Of a stretch of DNA of 64,000 nucleotides, positions 45,479 to 57,565 are shown piece after piece. The translations under genes and the position numbers were made by a program. How positions within the stretch are numbered: the first letter of the stretch is position 1; every line of letters begins with the position of its first letter. Below the pieces are notes generated by a model. It ran no database searches. It was not told the DNA's origin and saw nothing but the letters and a program-made list of their open reading frames with translations. The stretch is from Megaustenia siamemsis (lineage: Eukaryota > Mollusca > Gastropoda > Stylommatophora > Ariophantidae), in assembly GCA_032433765.1 (NCBI GenBank), contig JAVIAB010000158.1, positions 1-64,000 on the forward strand. The letters are read 5' to 3'.

Positions 45479-45691
45479 GTTACCAATTGAGTGGGTTTAC
45501 ACTGCAAGGCTTTGACCAAGTTGGGACATTAGTATTTGACTACACATACACACACCCGAACTCACAACTACCAACTGTGTACATTGTGGTACAACCTGTC
45601 AATGTGACTACACCTGTTGCTCTGGTGAACATTTTAGACATCAACAATTATGCTCAAACTCTAGTGATGTGTGAAGTTGAGGTCTATGGAG
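45479..45691 (+). CDS. Exon g: end of F5/8C-like module
   Basis: A 213-base exon, acceptor cacacag, donor gtatgt, phase 1 at both ends, fully open. It encodes Y-Q-L-S-G-F-T-L-Q-G-F-D, later V-Y-I-V-V-Q-P and the closing V-M-C-E-V-E-V-Y-G, the C-terminal strand that ends fucolectin-type F5/8C domains with a conserved cysteine. It joins exon f as Y-Q-G-Y-Q-L and exon a2 as V-Y-G-E-S-V-C, so the domain passes straight into the next EGF block. Confidence 0.85.
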
Positions 45692-45979
45692 GTATGTTAT
45701 ATGATAATGTTAATGACTTTAACTAATTGTCTTGTTGTTCTTGTCTGATTTTCCATCTGCTAGTTTTGCATGACTTAGTGTCTGGTGGCATAAAATAAGT
45801 ATCATGATATCTAAACAAAGCCTGCTTTCTTAAGAATAGAAAAAAAAGTTGAACAACTTATTTTCAACAAATGAGATAAGAAGAAGAGCTAGACAATGTA
45901 CAACTAGTCGTGATACTTAGAGAAACTCCTGGACAATGGGATAATTATTATCATAAGCAATAATTATTTATGGCTATGC

Positions 45980-46195
45980 AATGTCTTGGTGTTGTGAAAG
46001 CAACCAATAAGCAGTGTCGGTTGTGGTCCCCACTTCATGATGGCAGACAGAGGATCTCAGTTGTAGAGGCAATAGCTGCGTTATCTGACCAGTACAGCCA
46101 CTGCCAAGAAGGAAAGAATTGGCAAACTAGCTTCTTGTACTGCCGAGACTGATTATGTCAAGAAACACAAGTCTACGTCAATGAAGCTACTGACT
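45980..46195 (+). repeat. LINE-D-group 5' leader segment, second copy
   Basis: Nearly identical to 1001-1200 and again immediately followed by the Penelope-like sequence. Confidence 0.7.
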
Positions 46196-47060
46196 CCTAT
46201 TGTTTCTTCCGCAATGACTCTTCTCACCCAACATCTTGTAAGAACTCCCTTCCCTATTCACAGCTTCTCAGACTTTGTCGCCTTTGCCAGGACGATGAAG
46301 ATATCCTGCATAATACCCACTGCATGCTCGACTTCTTCCACCGACGCCTCTGTCCTGAAGCAGCTTTCCTCTCTGCCCTCCGTTGGGTTCTCCACACCTC
46401 ACACCAGACTGCTCTCACCCTCTCTACCCATTCCCCTCTCTGACAGACAGTTCTCGCCCTCACCCATCACCCTCACCACTACGCGGTGATTAGGATCATT
46501 CACCGCTACCTCCCTATTCTCTGCTCTAAATCTACTACCCATCTTCTCTTCCCCGACACCCCATTAGTGACCTTTAAGTGTGACGAGAACATTTGGGATT
46601 TTCTTGTTAGAAGCCGCCTTCCTGTTTCCCCCCACAGCCATCGGGGAACGATCCACTGCAACTGCATCATATGAAATGTCTGCAACCATGTTCTCCGGAT
46701 GGATGTGGTTCTCTACCCCAATGGTCCTTTTGAGATCAGAGAGGGATTCACTTGCACATTGCACTTCATTATTTATGCCATCATGTGCAAGCGATGCAAG
46801 TTGACCTACATTGGTGAATTTGAACACTGTCTCAGGTATTGATGCCATGAACATCTATATGACATCGCCTGGGATGCAGGCACCCATAGCATCCCACTTT
46901 AACACTATGGGTCATAGTGGTAACACTGATGGCCTAGTTCCCAGCTTATTGTCATGCTCCTCTGACAGCCACAGTCAATTCACTCTAGAGAATTACCTGA
47001 TCGCCCGTTTGGGTTGCCTCACCCCTCTTGACATCATTATATCCCTGTCAATCTGACGAC
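46196..47060 (+). pseudogene. Penelope-like remnant, second copy (RT end, GIY-YIG)
   Basis: Reads S-Q-L-L-R-L-C-R-L-C near 46260, H-C-M-L-D-F-F-H-R-R near 46320, N-I-W-D-F-L-V-R-S-R-L near 46590-46620, F-T-C-T-L-H-F-I-I-Y-A-I-M near 46747-46786, C-K-R-C-K-L-T-Y-I-G-E near 46787-46819, H-F-N-T-M-G-H near 46890-46915 and R-L-G-C-L-T-P-L near 47005. These are the successive blocks of a Penelope-type C-terminal region ending with the GIY-YIG nuclease. The RT catalytic part is missing and the frame breaks several times. Confidence 0.72.
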
Positions 47061-47344
47061 CCTTCTCTCCTCTCACCCTCTAATCCCACCTCTGTACTCC
47101 ACTACCTAATAAACATAGTCTCTGTTTATCTACTACCAGTACACCTCTTCTCTCTCAATCCACATATAGTAATCACTTCTCTATTCTTATATAGTGCACC
47201 ACCTCTCTATGTACTAACTTCTAGTTCACCACTTCCCTATTACTTTACACCCTTCATACCCCTTCTCTGTTATCCATTTCTGACTCACCACCTCTTTATC
47301 TATTAACCTCTAGTACACCAATTCTCTATACATCTACTTCAGGA
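47061..47344. repeat. CT-rich minisatellite after the Penelope-like copy
   Basis: Same words and position as 2046-2900, shorter. Confidence 0.75.
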
Positions 47345-48480
47345 TCACCATCATCATCAAGTACCATGCCTGCTGGCGTAGGTGATCATGTCTCTCCACA
47401 ACTTTCAACCTCAACATTTATTTATCATTTCTTTTGTTGACCTACTAAACCTTTCCATTAAGCTGACTGGTATCTTTTCTCTTTGCTTCCCTCTATCTCA
47501 TCGTCCCTCAATTTTCCCAGTTGTTACAATATATTCCAGCTGTTCTCTTCTCATTACATGGTCAAAAAAAGATGATTGTTTCTTCCTAACATTGGAAATT
47601 AGATTTCTTTTTGCTTTGGCCTCTTTCAGAACGTTTTCATTACTCTTCTTAGCTGTTCATGGTATTCTCAAATGTGATTCTTCTGTAGAACAACATTTTT
47701 ACAGCCTCCAGTGATTTTCTTGTCTATTGCCCTATTGTCCATGATTCACATCCATATGTTAAGACTGGCTCTACATAACATTTAAGAACTATTATTCTTG
47801 TTTCTATTGTCAAAAATGGACTGCATAGTATCTTCCTTATTTTTTGGAAACCTGCTTTTGCCTGAGCCATTCTGCATATCACCTCTGTTGTACATCTTCC
47901 ATCTGCGGTTACCAAAGTTCCCAAATAGTTAAATTCATTTACCTGTTTTAATATTGTTCCACTTGTCTTTATTTTGCACTGAGGTGATGTCTTTTTCTTT
48001 GTTGTTACCATTACTTCAGTCTTTTTACTATTAAGGCTGGGTCCTTTATTTTTGCTTTCTTTCACTATAATGTCTAAAATTTCTAGTAAGTCATTTTCAC
48101 TCTTGGCGATTAAGACTGTATCTATCATCAGCATATTTTTGTTTGATTGTTTATATTGTGACCTCAGATTGTTATTCCAGGCATGCCCCTTATGGATCTT
48201 AAAATAATCTCACTATACATATTAAACAAATCTTATGACAGCACACAACCTTGCCTAACACCTTGTTTTATTTTTGAAACATTCCCAATTGATTTCAATT
48301 CTTATGGCTGCTATTTGTTTCCAATACATATTCTTTATTATTCTTAGATCTTTAATGTCTACTTTTATGCCTTCTAAAATTTTGATTATTTCTGGTGCTT
48401 TTCTTTGTCAAATACTTTGGTATAACCAACTCTCACCCAAGAACCATGTCTTCCATTATTGTTCTATCCAGACCACTGTG
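47345..48480 (-). mobile_element. LINE-D-group copy, RT to 3' end
   Basis: Minus strand: the tail (catcatcatc at 47350), 3' end with cctgctggcgtaggtgatca, R-M-A-Q-A-K-A-G-F-Q-K (about 47860), E-F-N-Y-L-G-T-L-V-T (47910-47940), K-T-E-V-M-V (48020) and the RT active-site region (48120). A 136-codon frame (48134-47724) remains open. It is a sister family to LINE-D at 41367-42520. Confidence 0.82.
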
Positions 48481-48542
48481 TGATTTGACATGGCCTTATT
48501 AGTTTTTAATTTCTGTGTAGAATGGTGTTCATAAGCCAGTTC

Positions 48543-49640
48543 TTTTAATGTGTTCCATTTCCAAGATGGTGGATCTAGTCCACGTTCTCTCGATCACTGC
48601 AGAAAGTGCATTCGGGGCCTGATTAATTTCGGTTCTCTATTGCACTTTTCTGCGTTAAAGTCCAAATGATGATCTACTTATTACATCTGAATCGATAAAG
48701 CGGAGTTGTACGCCGGCAATATTTCATTTTAGACAAATCAAGTGTTGTGAATTCGACCTTCCACCATCTAGACTTGATCTACGCTTTACGTCACATTGGT
48801 GCTGTTCATGACCGTTGTTGGATTTACTTGACACAAGTTATTTACATGTTACTCATTAATGTGAACTGCTTCGTTAGCTGCAGTTTTATCTCTTTAGGGA
48901 ATTTGCACCATGTTTTGTTCGTCGTAGGCTGCATTCACTAAAGTAATCAGGAATCTAAAGGGTGTGTCACTGTTGTGTGTGCGACATTGTTGTGTGTGCT
49001 ACGTCATCATAATGGCTCATCGTATATCCCTAGACCAGCCATATGCTAATCTTACGGTCTGTTGATGTGCGACGGGGATAATCTGATGACTAACTGTGTG
49101 TTTATATGTTCAGAATTGGAATCAATAACGATGGCCTAACATCATCAAGCACTATACATTTTTTAAAAAAATATGACGATCATCAGTTTCAGGAGGATGT
49201 GAACTTCCGGTATGTGGTGGATAGGTTGCAGGAACCATTGAAGGCTATGCATGAAAAGTGTTCCTTGTTGCAGTTTTCTCATATTCCAAGTCTGGCTTGT
49301 TGCAGGAGCTACTGAGTTAAGTGCTCTGTGCACACCATGAACTGTGTGTCTCATCCGTTTTGATCATGTTTCGATATTCAAATTGTTTATGATAAATGAT
49401 GATATCGTATGACAGGGAACAGTTGGCTGTGTTCACTTTCTGTCCAGTTTCTGCGTATGTCTTTTGGCGTGTGCTGAGACTGCTACGATGGAGACTACAG
49501 TTACCTTTCTTTGTCTGGGAGATGAGATAGTAATTCGGATGATTATGCTGGCACAAGCGGTTGGGAAATTATGGATTTTAATTCTTTTGCAGTGATACCG
49601 AGGCCTTACATAACCAAATAACCAAATTTTTAAATGTTTA
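48543..49640 (+). mobile_element. 1.06-kb retroposon, second copy
   Basis: Similar along its length to 3273-4333: the start tttccaagatggtgg, the middle tttacgtcaca, gcactatacattt / gcgctaaacattt, and the end ataccgaggcc, then aaccaaataacc. A loose target duplication may exist (ttttaatgt at 48543-48551, tttttaaatgt after the tail), so it is older than the first copy. Confidence 0.6.
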
Positions 49641-50097
49641 AATATTTTAATATGTCTTTATTGTTCTTTTTCATTATGAAATATATCTTACAAATTTTTC
49701 TGTAGCATCTTGTTTTGAATGAATTGATTTTCTTCCTTGATGTTTGTGAGATTTTCTTTAATTCACACCCCTATGTTGCTATCAGCAAGATACATGACGT
49801 TAGTAATTTTAATTTTGCTGCCTTGCTGGTGTTGTGCCACATATGTTCTTCATGGCGATTAATGTTTGTGTTGCTATCGAAAAACCATATTTTGATAATT
49901 TTTTTTTAACCATCAGCCAGCCTTAAGTATGTATTGGATTATCTTCTTGGAAAGTGGACAGTATTGATGTTATACTGACCACAAAATACAACAGTTTGTT
50001 AATAACAAATGTAAACACAAACCTGATATTCCCTAAATGCCACTCGTGACAGGGTTCTTTCCCTTCTTCATTTCTCCAAAATGTCTCTGTAGCGGTG
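49641..50097. other. Intron spacer before exon a2
   Basis: AT-rich; from about 50040 it is similar to 14920-14975 in front of exon a1. Confidence 0.5.
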
Positions 50098-50105
50098 GGT
50101 AAGAC

Positions 50106-50282
50106 CAGAGCCGTCTCTACACCATTTTGGGCCCCTGGGCATAGAAATAGTGTTGGGCCCCTGGGCAAAGAAAGAGTGCTTCCCCCCCCCCCCAATAAAA
50201 AAATAAATGGTTGATATGGGGCCCCTATGATCTTGGGCCCCCTGGCAAATGCCCAACGGACCTATGCGTTAAGGCAGCCCTG
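50106..50282. mobile_element. Small hAT-like non-autonomous element (MITE), 177 bp
   Basis: Flanked by 8-bp direct repeats ggtaagac (50098-50105 and 50283-50290). Its ends are imperfect inverted repeats: cagagccgtctcta on the left and the reverse complement cagggctgccttaa on the right. The 8-bp duplication and CAG-start ends fit the hAT superfamily. The inside is GC-rich with repeated gggcccctgg. The paralogous intron before exon a1 has no such insert (gatgggtaatac). Confidence 0.8.
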
Positions 50283-50399
50283 GGTAAGACAGTCTAACTA
50301 ATTTCAGTAAAAGAACAATATTTCTGGATTGGTACCAACACACAAGTTATAGCTTTGTCTAGGCTGTATGCTCATGCTTATCTCATCTCTCCCTTACAG

Positions 50400-50540
50400 A
50401 GTCTGTATGTGTGAAAGGAAAATACGGTCGGGAATGTGAGCATGACTGTAACTGTGATGGTGAAGAAACTTGCTTCATTAGCACTGGAGGATGTCCTTCT
50501 GGATGTAAGGCTGGCTTCTATGGAGAGTCTTGTAATTTAC
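50400..50540 (+). CDS. Exon a2: EGF-like module, second copy
   Basis: A 141-base exon, phase 1 at both ends, acceptor cttacag, donor gtaagt. It encodes G-K-Y-G-R-E-C-E-H-D-C-N-C, C-F-I-S-T-G-G-C, G-C-K-A-G-F-Y-G-E-S-C. All cysteines of a1 are kept. It follows the F5/8C module (exon g) in frame and precedes b2. Confidence 0.87.
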
Positions 50541-50803
50541 GTAAGTTTGTGATCTTCACCTTAAACAATAATTATAGTCCGTTTCATAACTCGTGCCCAA
50601 CTTTTAAAATCGATATCTTTTTAACCACTTTTGGAAGTTGTTCAAAATTGGCATGTAAAGTTATAATGATTAGAACCCAACAGGGAATTAATTTCATTAA
50701 AAAAAAACATTTGGTTATTGTTGCTTATTAGATTTATATAAATTTATAACGACCCATTGATGTAGTCAAAACTTAATGTTTACAGTATTTTAAGTTAAAA
50801 ATA

Positions 50804-53800
50804 GTGAGTAAAAATCCATACACGGTCAAGTTGACGTGTTTGCACGCTTTCAACGTGGGTTTTCTGACACAATTAGACACTTGTAAAAAACACGAGACAT
50901 TGTGTGTTCCATTTCCGTTCATTCAGCGGCGGAGACGTGGAACGATAACATTTATGAGTCTTAAAATGAAATTCTGCAGTTTACAAAACATCGCAATAAA
51001 AATGTATGACTATTTTTGCAAAGAGGCTAAACGAGGAAGATTATTTCATTCTTTAGAAAACCCTGAGAATAGGACAAGACACATTTTGGATTTATCTAAA
51101 CGGTCATTTAATCGCTGGATTCAAGCACGTGATTGTCAATGTTCAAAATATACAAAATCACAAGGAAGAGCAAAATTGTTGGATAATTTCGACAGTGAAC
51201 TTATTAGAAGTGAAATTCACAAAATGTTGGGTATGAATGAAACTGTTACAATAAGAAAATTAAAAGTATCGCTGAAAAAGAACAACAGTATTGAAATATC
51301 AAAGTCTACATTATGGAGGAATGTGAGAGCTGCAGGCTTTACATTCAGAAAGTGTTCCAATAGACGAAACATCATCTGTGAGAAGCCACATATAGTAGTC
51401 ATGAGAAGCAAGTACTTACGTGAAGTAAAAGAGGTGCGCAAGCAAGGTTATGATATTGTGTACTTGGATGAAACATGGATCAATGCTCACCACACTAACC
51501 AAAGAATGGCAGTCATCAGATGGAAAGATTAAGAGATTAATACCTAGCAGCAAAGGACAGCGCTTTGCCCGAGCGCTGCCGGGGCCCGAAAGGGGAGTAA
51601 AGAATAGCGGCGCTGTACCCTACCAGGCATGTTCGTAAGATGCGAGAAAGGAGGGTTAGGCATGGGACTGGCTATCCCATACTGTAAAAAATAAGCCTAA
51701 AAAACTTCACAAACATGAACACGTCAAAGAAAGATAAAGTTAATTCGTCAATCAGGAAAGAGAAGGGCTCTGTCAAAGAGACGTATGACGCAATCCGGAG
51801 AAAGCCATAAGGAGTCCGGGTTGCCGACTCACCCTTTGTCTACCAGGAAAGCATCCAGAATTGGCACCTGGAATGTTCGTACCCTTAACGAACAGGGAAA
51901 AGCGGCACAAGTGGCAGCAGAAATGACCAACTACAAGATAGATATTCTGGGAATGTGTGAAACAAGATGGCTGGGAGCGGAGTGAATAAAATTGAATACA
52001 GGGGAGATGGTTTTATCATCAGGACACCAGGAACCAGGAGCACAACATAGCGAAGGGGTAGCTATAATGCTATAAAGAATGCACAGAAGACACTAATAGA
52101 ATGGGAGGCAGTGGGACCAAGACTGGTGAGAGCAACATTTAGAACAACCAAAAACAAAATAAAATTACACATTATACAATGCTATGCACCAAACAACGAT
52201 AAAGATGACTCAGTTAAAGATTATTTTTATAGACAGCTACAATGTCAGATGGATGCAAGACGAGCCAAGGATATTATAATCTTGATGGGAGACCTAAATG
52301 CTAAGGTAGGATCAGACAACAGAGGCTTCGAAGAGATTATGGGAAAAAATGGACTTGGAGATATAAACGAGAATGGAGAGATATTTGTGAATTTCTGCGC
52401 CCTTAATCAAATGAGCCTAGGAGGAACAATATTCCAACATAAAAGAATACACAAAGCTACATGGGTGTCACCAGATCATAGAACGGAAAATCAAATTGAC
52501 CACATATGTATTAATAATAAGTTTAAGTCATCCTTACAGGATGTAAAAGTATATAGAGGGCAGATATAGCTTCTGATCATCATCTTCTGTTAGCCAAACT
52601 TAAAATTAAATTAAAAAGGTATACTACAACGAATAAGGGTAGAAAGTATTTCAATGTAGGGTTTCTTAAAGAACAAGGAATTAAAGATAAATTTGCAGTC
52701 ACAATATCAAACAAATACCAAGTCCTCAAACAACTAGAAAATACAATAAATATAGAAGATCATTGGAAACAGGTAAAAAATATATGGAAAGAGACATGCG
52801 AAGAAACACTGGGGAAAAGAGAACGCCAGAATAAGGCATGGATGACAGCAGAGACCCTGGATAAAATTAAAGAAAGAAAGAACAAGAAAGCAGACATAAA
52901 TAAAAGAAAAACAAGAAGTAATAAAGCCAAGACACAGGAAGCTTACACAGAGATGAACAAAGAAGTGAGAAGATGCATTAAAAGGGATAAGAGGAAATAT
53001 ATAGATGAACTAGCTAAAGAGGCAGAAGAAGCAGCAAATAAAGGGAATATGAAAGAACTGTACAACAGCACAAAGAAATTAGGTGGAAAATACAAACAGA
53101 TCAACGCCTTTATCAAAGATAAGAAAGGAAATCTGCTTAATAATATAAGGGAACAAAGGAGAGATGGAAAGAGCACTTTGAAGAACTTTTGAACAGACCC
53201 GGCTCAAATAATCCTCCAGATATACTACCAGCAGAAGAAGAGTTACACGTTAACTGCGGAAAACCAAGCAAAGAAGAAATAATGAAAGCCATCAAACTAT
53301 TAAAAGATGGTAAAGCCACAGGACCCGATGAAATTCCTTCGGAAGCCATCAAAGCAGATACTAACACCTCTACCAAGATGTTACATGATCTATTGGATAA
53401 AATTTGGGAGAGGGAAGAAATACCTAAAGACTGGAGAGAAGGTTATATGATCAAACTACCAAAGAAAGGAAGTTTACAGGAGTGCACAAATTATAGGGGA
53501 ATTATGCTACTATCAGTGCCAGGAAAAATATTAGGCAAAATCATTCTGGAGAGACTAAAAGAGGCTATAGAGAAACACTTGAGAGATGAACAAGCAGGTT
53601 TTAGGAAGAACAGATAATGTGCTGATCAAATAACTACCCTACGTATAATAGTTGAACAAAGTTTAGAACTAAAATCCCCACTTTATATTGGATTCATAGA
53701 TTGCGAAAAGGCAGTTGATAGTTTAGACAGAAGAATGCTTTGGAAGTTGCTGAGTCATTACGGAATCCCATAAAGTTTATTAACCTGATAAAAACAATGT

Positions 53801-55458
53801 ATGAAGGAACAAAATGTAGTGTGGTGCATGAAGGACAGCTTACAGAAGCATTTGAAATAAGAACAGGTGTAAGGCAAGGATGCCTCCTGTCTCATTTCTC
53901 TTTCTACTGGCCATAGATTGGATTATGAAAATAACTCAAAACAACAGAAATGGGATCCAGTGGTCACTGACCAAACAACTTGATGATTTAGACTTTGCTG
54001 ATGACATAGCTCTCCTATCACACAGCCATCAACAGATGCAGGATAAAATGAGTATATTAGATGAGAGATCACAACAGCTAGGACTAAAGATTAATAGAGA
54101 TAAGACCAACATTATGAGAATTAATTGCTCTTGGCAATAACCAAATAAAACTAGGAGAAATACCTCTACTAGACGTACAATCTTATATATATCTGGGCAG
54201 TAATATAGATAAAGAGGGAGGAACAGAAAATGATACCAAAATAAGGATATCAAAAGCAAGAGGAGCTTTCATTGCACTGGGAAACATATGGAAATCCAAA
54301 GAAATTAGGCTAAATACAAAAATAAAAATTTTCAACTCAAATGTTAAGTCGGTCCTATTATATGGCTGTGAAACATGGAGAATGACAAAATTGACAATCA
54401 CAAAGGTACAGACTTTCATTAATGGATGCTTGCGCAGAATAAAGGGATGGAAATGGCAGGACAAAGTCACTAACATGGAATTATGGAAATGTACCGGTCA
54501 AATACCAGTGGATAAAGAGATACAGCGAAGACGATGGCGATGGATAGGACACACACTACGGAAGCCAACTGAGAGTATTACACAACAGGCCCTTTTTTGG
54601 AATCCCCAGGGGAAAAGACAAAGAGGAAGACCAAGGAATTCTTGGAGAAGACAGATTGAAGCAGAGATGAAGATGATGGGGAAGACATGGAATGATCTTA
54701 AAAGAATGGCAAAAAACAGAACGACTTGGAAAGTGTTTGTTGAAGACCTATGCTCCACTGGGAGCTAAAAGGTAGAAGAAGAAAGGACAGCGCTTGATAA
54801 TTGCGCATGCAGGTAGTCGACAACATGGACTAATACAGAATGCAGAGCTCATTTTTCTTTCAAAATCCATAGACAATCGGGATTATCACTCTGAGATGAA
54901 TGGTCACATATTTAGTCATTGGATTGAAAAACTCTGCTCTCCCATCACTAGATCTAACATCTTGCCTAATAATGGACAATGCAGCGTACCACAACATTGT
55001 TGCACTTGAAGATAAAGTCCCAACGTCATCCAGTACAAAAGATGCTATTAAGATATGGCTCACAAAGGAGCACATACAATTTAATAACATGTACTTAAAA
55101 CCTGAATTACTATCTCTAGTAAAGCAAAAACAAAGGACAAAGATTTTTCAAATAGATAAGATTATCCAAGAGCACGGTCATATAAGTTGAGGCTGCCACC
55201 TTACCATGCTCATTTAAATCCAATAGAACTAATATGGGCAAAATTAAAGGACAAGTGGCAGATGAAAATACAACATTCAAAATATGCGATGTAAAGACTC
55301 TTGCTAATCTCGCTTTATTAAATATAGACAAAGATTATTGGGCTAAATGTGAAGACCACGTCTTAAAACAGGAAGAGGAATATTGGAAAAATGATGGTTT
55401 GTGGAATGTTCAACCCCAAACAGTTATTAATCTTTTAGACTCGTCTGATTCAGAATGA
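50804..55458 (+). pseudogene. DDE_3-type transposase, interrupted by LINE-B
   Basis: The left part 50804-51565 has an N-terminal helix-turn-helix-like region and the first catalytic D (V-Y-L-D-E-T-W, GAT at 51467-51469), then a frame slip near 51515. It resumes at 54782 with G-Q-R-L-I-I-A-H-A-G, continuing the protein exactly across the insertion. The second D is in L-I-M-D-N-A-A-Y-H (GAC 54975-54977) and the E in H-L-N-P-I-E-L-I-W (GAA 55226-55228). The C-terminus ends L-L-D-S-S-D-S-E with a stop at 55456-55458. Further frame changes lie near 54940, 55190 and 55250. The D, D, E order marks the IS630/Tc1/mariner superfamily; many animals carry this related lineage. It is dead. Confidence 0.88.
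51566..54781 (+). mobile_element. LINE-B, full length, 14-bp target duplication
   Basis: Perfect direct repeats aaaggacagcgctt (51552-51565 and 54782-54795) bracket 3216 bases. It has a GC-rich leader (gccggggcccgaaagggg), an APE endonuclease (G-T-W-N-V-R-T-L near 51860; L-M-G-D-L-N-A-K-V-G near 52285; N-Q-I-D-H near 52490), a lysine-rich linker, an RT (K-A-T-G-P-D-E-I-P near 53310; Q-A-G-F-R-K-N-R near 53590; D-F-A-D-D-I-A near 53990) and a C-terminus (R-R-W-R-W-I-G-H; G-K-R-Q-R-G-R-P-R), ending in an (AAG)n-type tail. Several frameshifts and stops disable it. No RNase H. Confidence 0.95.
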
Positions 55459-55870
55459 AAGTATATAGCCCCCACAATGTTGGCCCCTATATTACCTTAA
55501 ATTAGTTCAACAAACGGTCCTTTTCAGGACCACACAACTATGAAAATTGGACACACAGGTATACCTTGATATTATCGTCCGTCCTCGAACTGAGAAGACA
55601 ATAATTCTCCTGGTGGTTTGTCTTATCCAGTTATTCCCCATTACGGCCACGCCTTTACCTAGTGAAAATTAATCACAGACCAGCAACTACGGTAATTTCT
55701 ATTCTTTAGGGGTCACAATTTACAATTTTGACAAACATCAAAGAAATTCGCCGCTTTAAGAAAACTGCAGCTGCAAGATATTTGTTAAATATACATTTAA
55801 AGGGTCTTTTGCATTCTAATAACATTTGGAAAATTTCAACAGTTTTTAATAAACGGTTACTGAGTAATAG
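55459..55870. other. 3' non-coding part of the DDE_3 transposon
   Basis: Sequence between the transposase stop and the right inverted end. No further ORF is believable. Confidence 0.6.
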
Positions 55871-56072
55871 CGTTTTGAAGTTGGGCACATGTTTTGAAAC
55901 GAGCTATAATATAGTTTTGACTGTTACAATCAGTGATAAAAGAGTAAGAATGACACTTGTAACCTTGTCCCTTTGTCTTGTTTCATTCCATTAACCAGAA
56001 TTATATCTCTTCTGGCTGTACAGCTGCTGGTGATGTAGCGACTTTTAATTAGGTTGGTTATATGTCAGCTTA

Positions 56073-56333
56073 GGGAGCCGCGATAGCTCAGTGGTTAGTG
56101 AACTGGACTACAAAGGACAAGGGTAGAGTTCGATCCCAACCGACGGCTTCCGAGTTCTCCCAGCCTTAAATGGATACCTGATTTTTTTCTGGGAAAGTAA
56201 AGCAGCACGGGCGTAATACCGACCACATTACCCCAAAAATAATGTGCTGAAGGTCTGTAAAATATAGGGTCACTAATACCATATTTCCCTATACGCCACT
56301 TGGTGTGACGGGGGTACTTTACTTTTTACTTAC
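56073..56333 (+). mobile_element. SINE1, complete, tRNA-derived, 14-bp target duplication
   Basis: Perfect direct repeats tatatgtcagctta (56059-56072 and 56334-56347) bracket 261 bases. The head reads gggagccgcgatagctcagt (A box) and gttcgatccc (B box), closing with cgacggcttcc as in a tRNA acceptor stem. The body ends gggggtactttac. The split copy at 31313-34758 is the same family. Confidence 0.93.
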
Positions 56334-56531
56334 TATATGTCAGCTTATTCTGTATGTTTTTTGTATCCAACACAGCTTTTCTATGTTGACTGGGTCAAAT
56401 GATTCTCTTGGTCAATTAAAGCATTACATTTTTGTTGTGTTCAGTCAGTGTGTAGTGGAATTAAATAACTTGTTTCTATAAGTTATTTCTATATATTGTT
56501 CATCTTTATCTTTTCTTTCTGTGAATAGTAG

Positions 56532-56621
56532 GAAAAGACAACAATGCAACAAGAGGCACAACTCCTGGATATCTCACAAATGTCTCTTATCCCATCACCG
56601 ATGTTCCACCAGAAACACAAG
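56532..56621 (+). CDS. Exon b2: linker exon, second copy
   Basis: A 90-base exon, phase 1 at both ends, acceptor gaatagtag, donor gtaagt. It differs from b1 by only a few bases (N-A-T for N-T-T; P-E-T-Q for P-E-T-R). It joins a2 as N-L-R-K-D and c2 as T-Q-V-C-D. Confidence 0.82.
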
Positions 56622-57074
56622 GTAAGTTTGTGTTTGTATGAACTCTTTGGTGGCCAAGTATTGTGATAATTTAGTTTGATTGTTGATGATGATTTATGTG
56701 ATACTTGGATCAGATCAGATCTTTTCTGTACGACGTTGGCAATGTTTTCTATTGGAGAAAGACCTCAGGTCCATGTTTGTGTCAATGGTTATCTTGTCCA
56801 TAGTGATTTATGTGATACTGTGATCAAATGTGCATGTCTACAAAACATTGAATGGGCATTCAGTGTGGAATTACAAAGGTATAAAGAGACATTTGAAATG
56901 ATTAATTGTCATAAGATACTTAACGTCCTATTTAGAGTCCACATCATAAACAAAACAATATATTTATAAAATTATCACTTATGGAATAGATTCACATAAG
57001 AAAATGTTTATGTCTGTAAAATGTATGTATGTCACACCGTCCAGAAGCCAGACCCAATCAAGGGAACAGTGAAT
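56622..57074. other. Intron after b2
   Basis: The first 230 bases match the intron after b1. No element was seen. Confidence 0.55.
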
Positions 57075-57565
57075 AGTGGTAGAATTTAGAACATAATGGA
57101 TTGATACATTTAGATAGAATAGAGAATGGGTTGATAACATTTAGATAGAACAAAGAATGGGGTGTTGACATTTAGATAGAACAGAACGGGTTGATGACAT
57201 TTAGATGAAACAGAAAATAGGTTGATGATATTTAGATAGAACTTGAAGGTTGATACCATTTAGATAGAACAGAACGGGTTGATAACATTTAGATAGAACA
57301 GAAAATGGGTTGATATTTAGATAGAACAGAATGGGTTAATGACATTTAGATAGAACAGAGAATGGGTTGATAACATTTAGATAGAACAGAAAATGGGTTG
57401 ATGATATTTAGATAGAACAGAATGGGTTGATGACATTTAGATAGAACAGAAAATGAGTTGATGATATTTAGATAGAACAGAATGGGTTGATGACATTCAG
57501 ATATAATAGAGAATGGGCTGACAACATTTAGATATAACAGAGAATGGGTTGATGACATGAAAGGT
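57075..57565. repeat. 30-bp minisatellite
   Basis: About 16 units built on aatgggttgatgacatttag followed by atagaacaga. Intronic; absent from the first copy of the block. Confidence 0.93.

Larger units (their letters stand above)
50571..55910 (+). mobile_element. IS630/Tc1-mariner-superfamily transposon, split by LINE-B
   Basis: The left end attatagtccgtttcataac (from 50571) and the reverse complement of the right end, attatagctcgtttcaaaac (ending at 55910), are inverted repeats that continue as gtgcccaactt, about 40 bases with few mismatches and weaker similarity further in. Without the 3.2-kb LINE-B the element would be about 2.1 kb. It lies in the intron between exons a2 and b2, the same intron position that holds piggyBac in the first copy. 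TA target duplication cannot be fixed because the ends are TA-rich. Confidence 0.85.

Noticed and set aside
56073..56155. Functional tRNA gene
   Set aside because: The tRNA-like part is the head of a 261-bp SINE with target duplications, and the anticodon arm does not fold convincingly.
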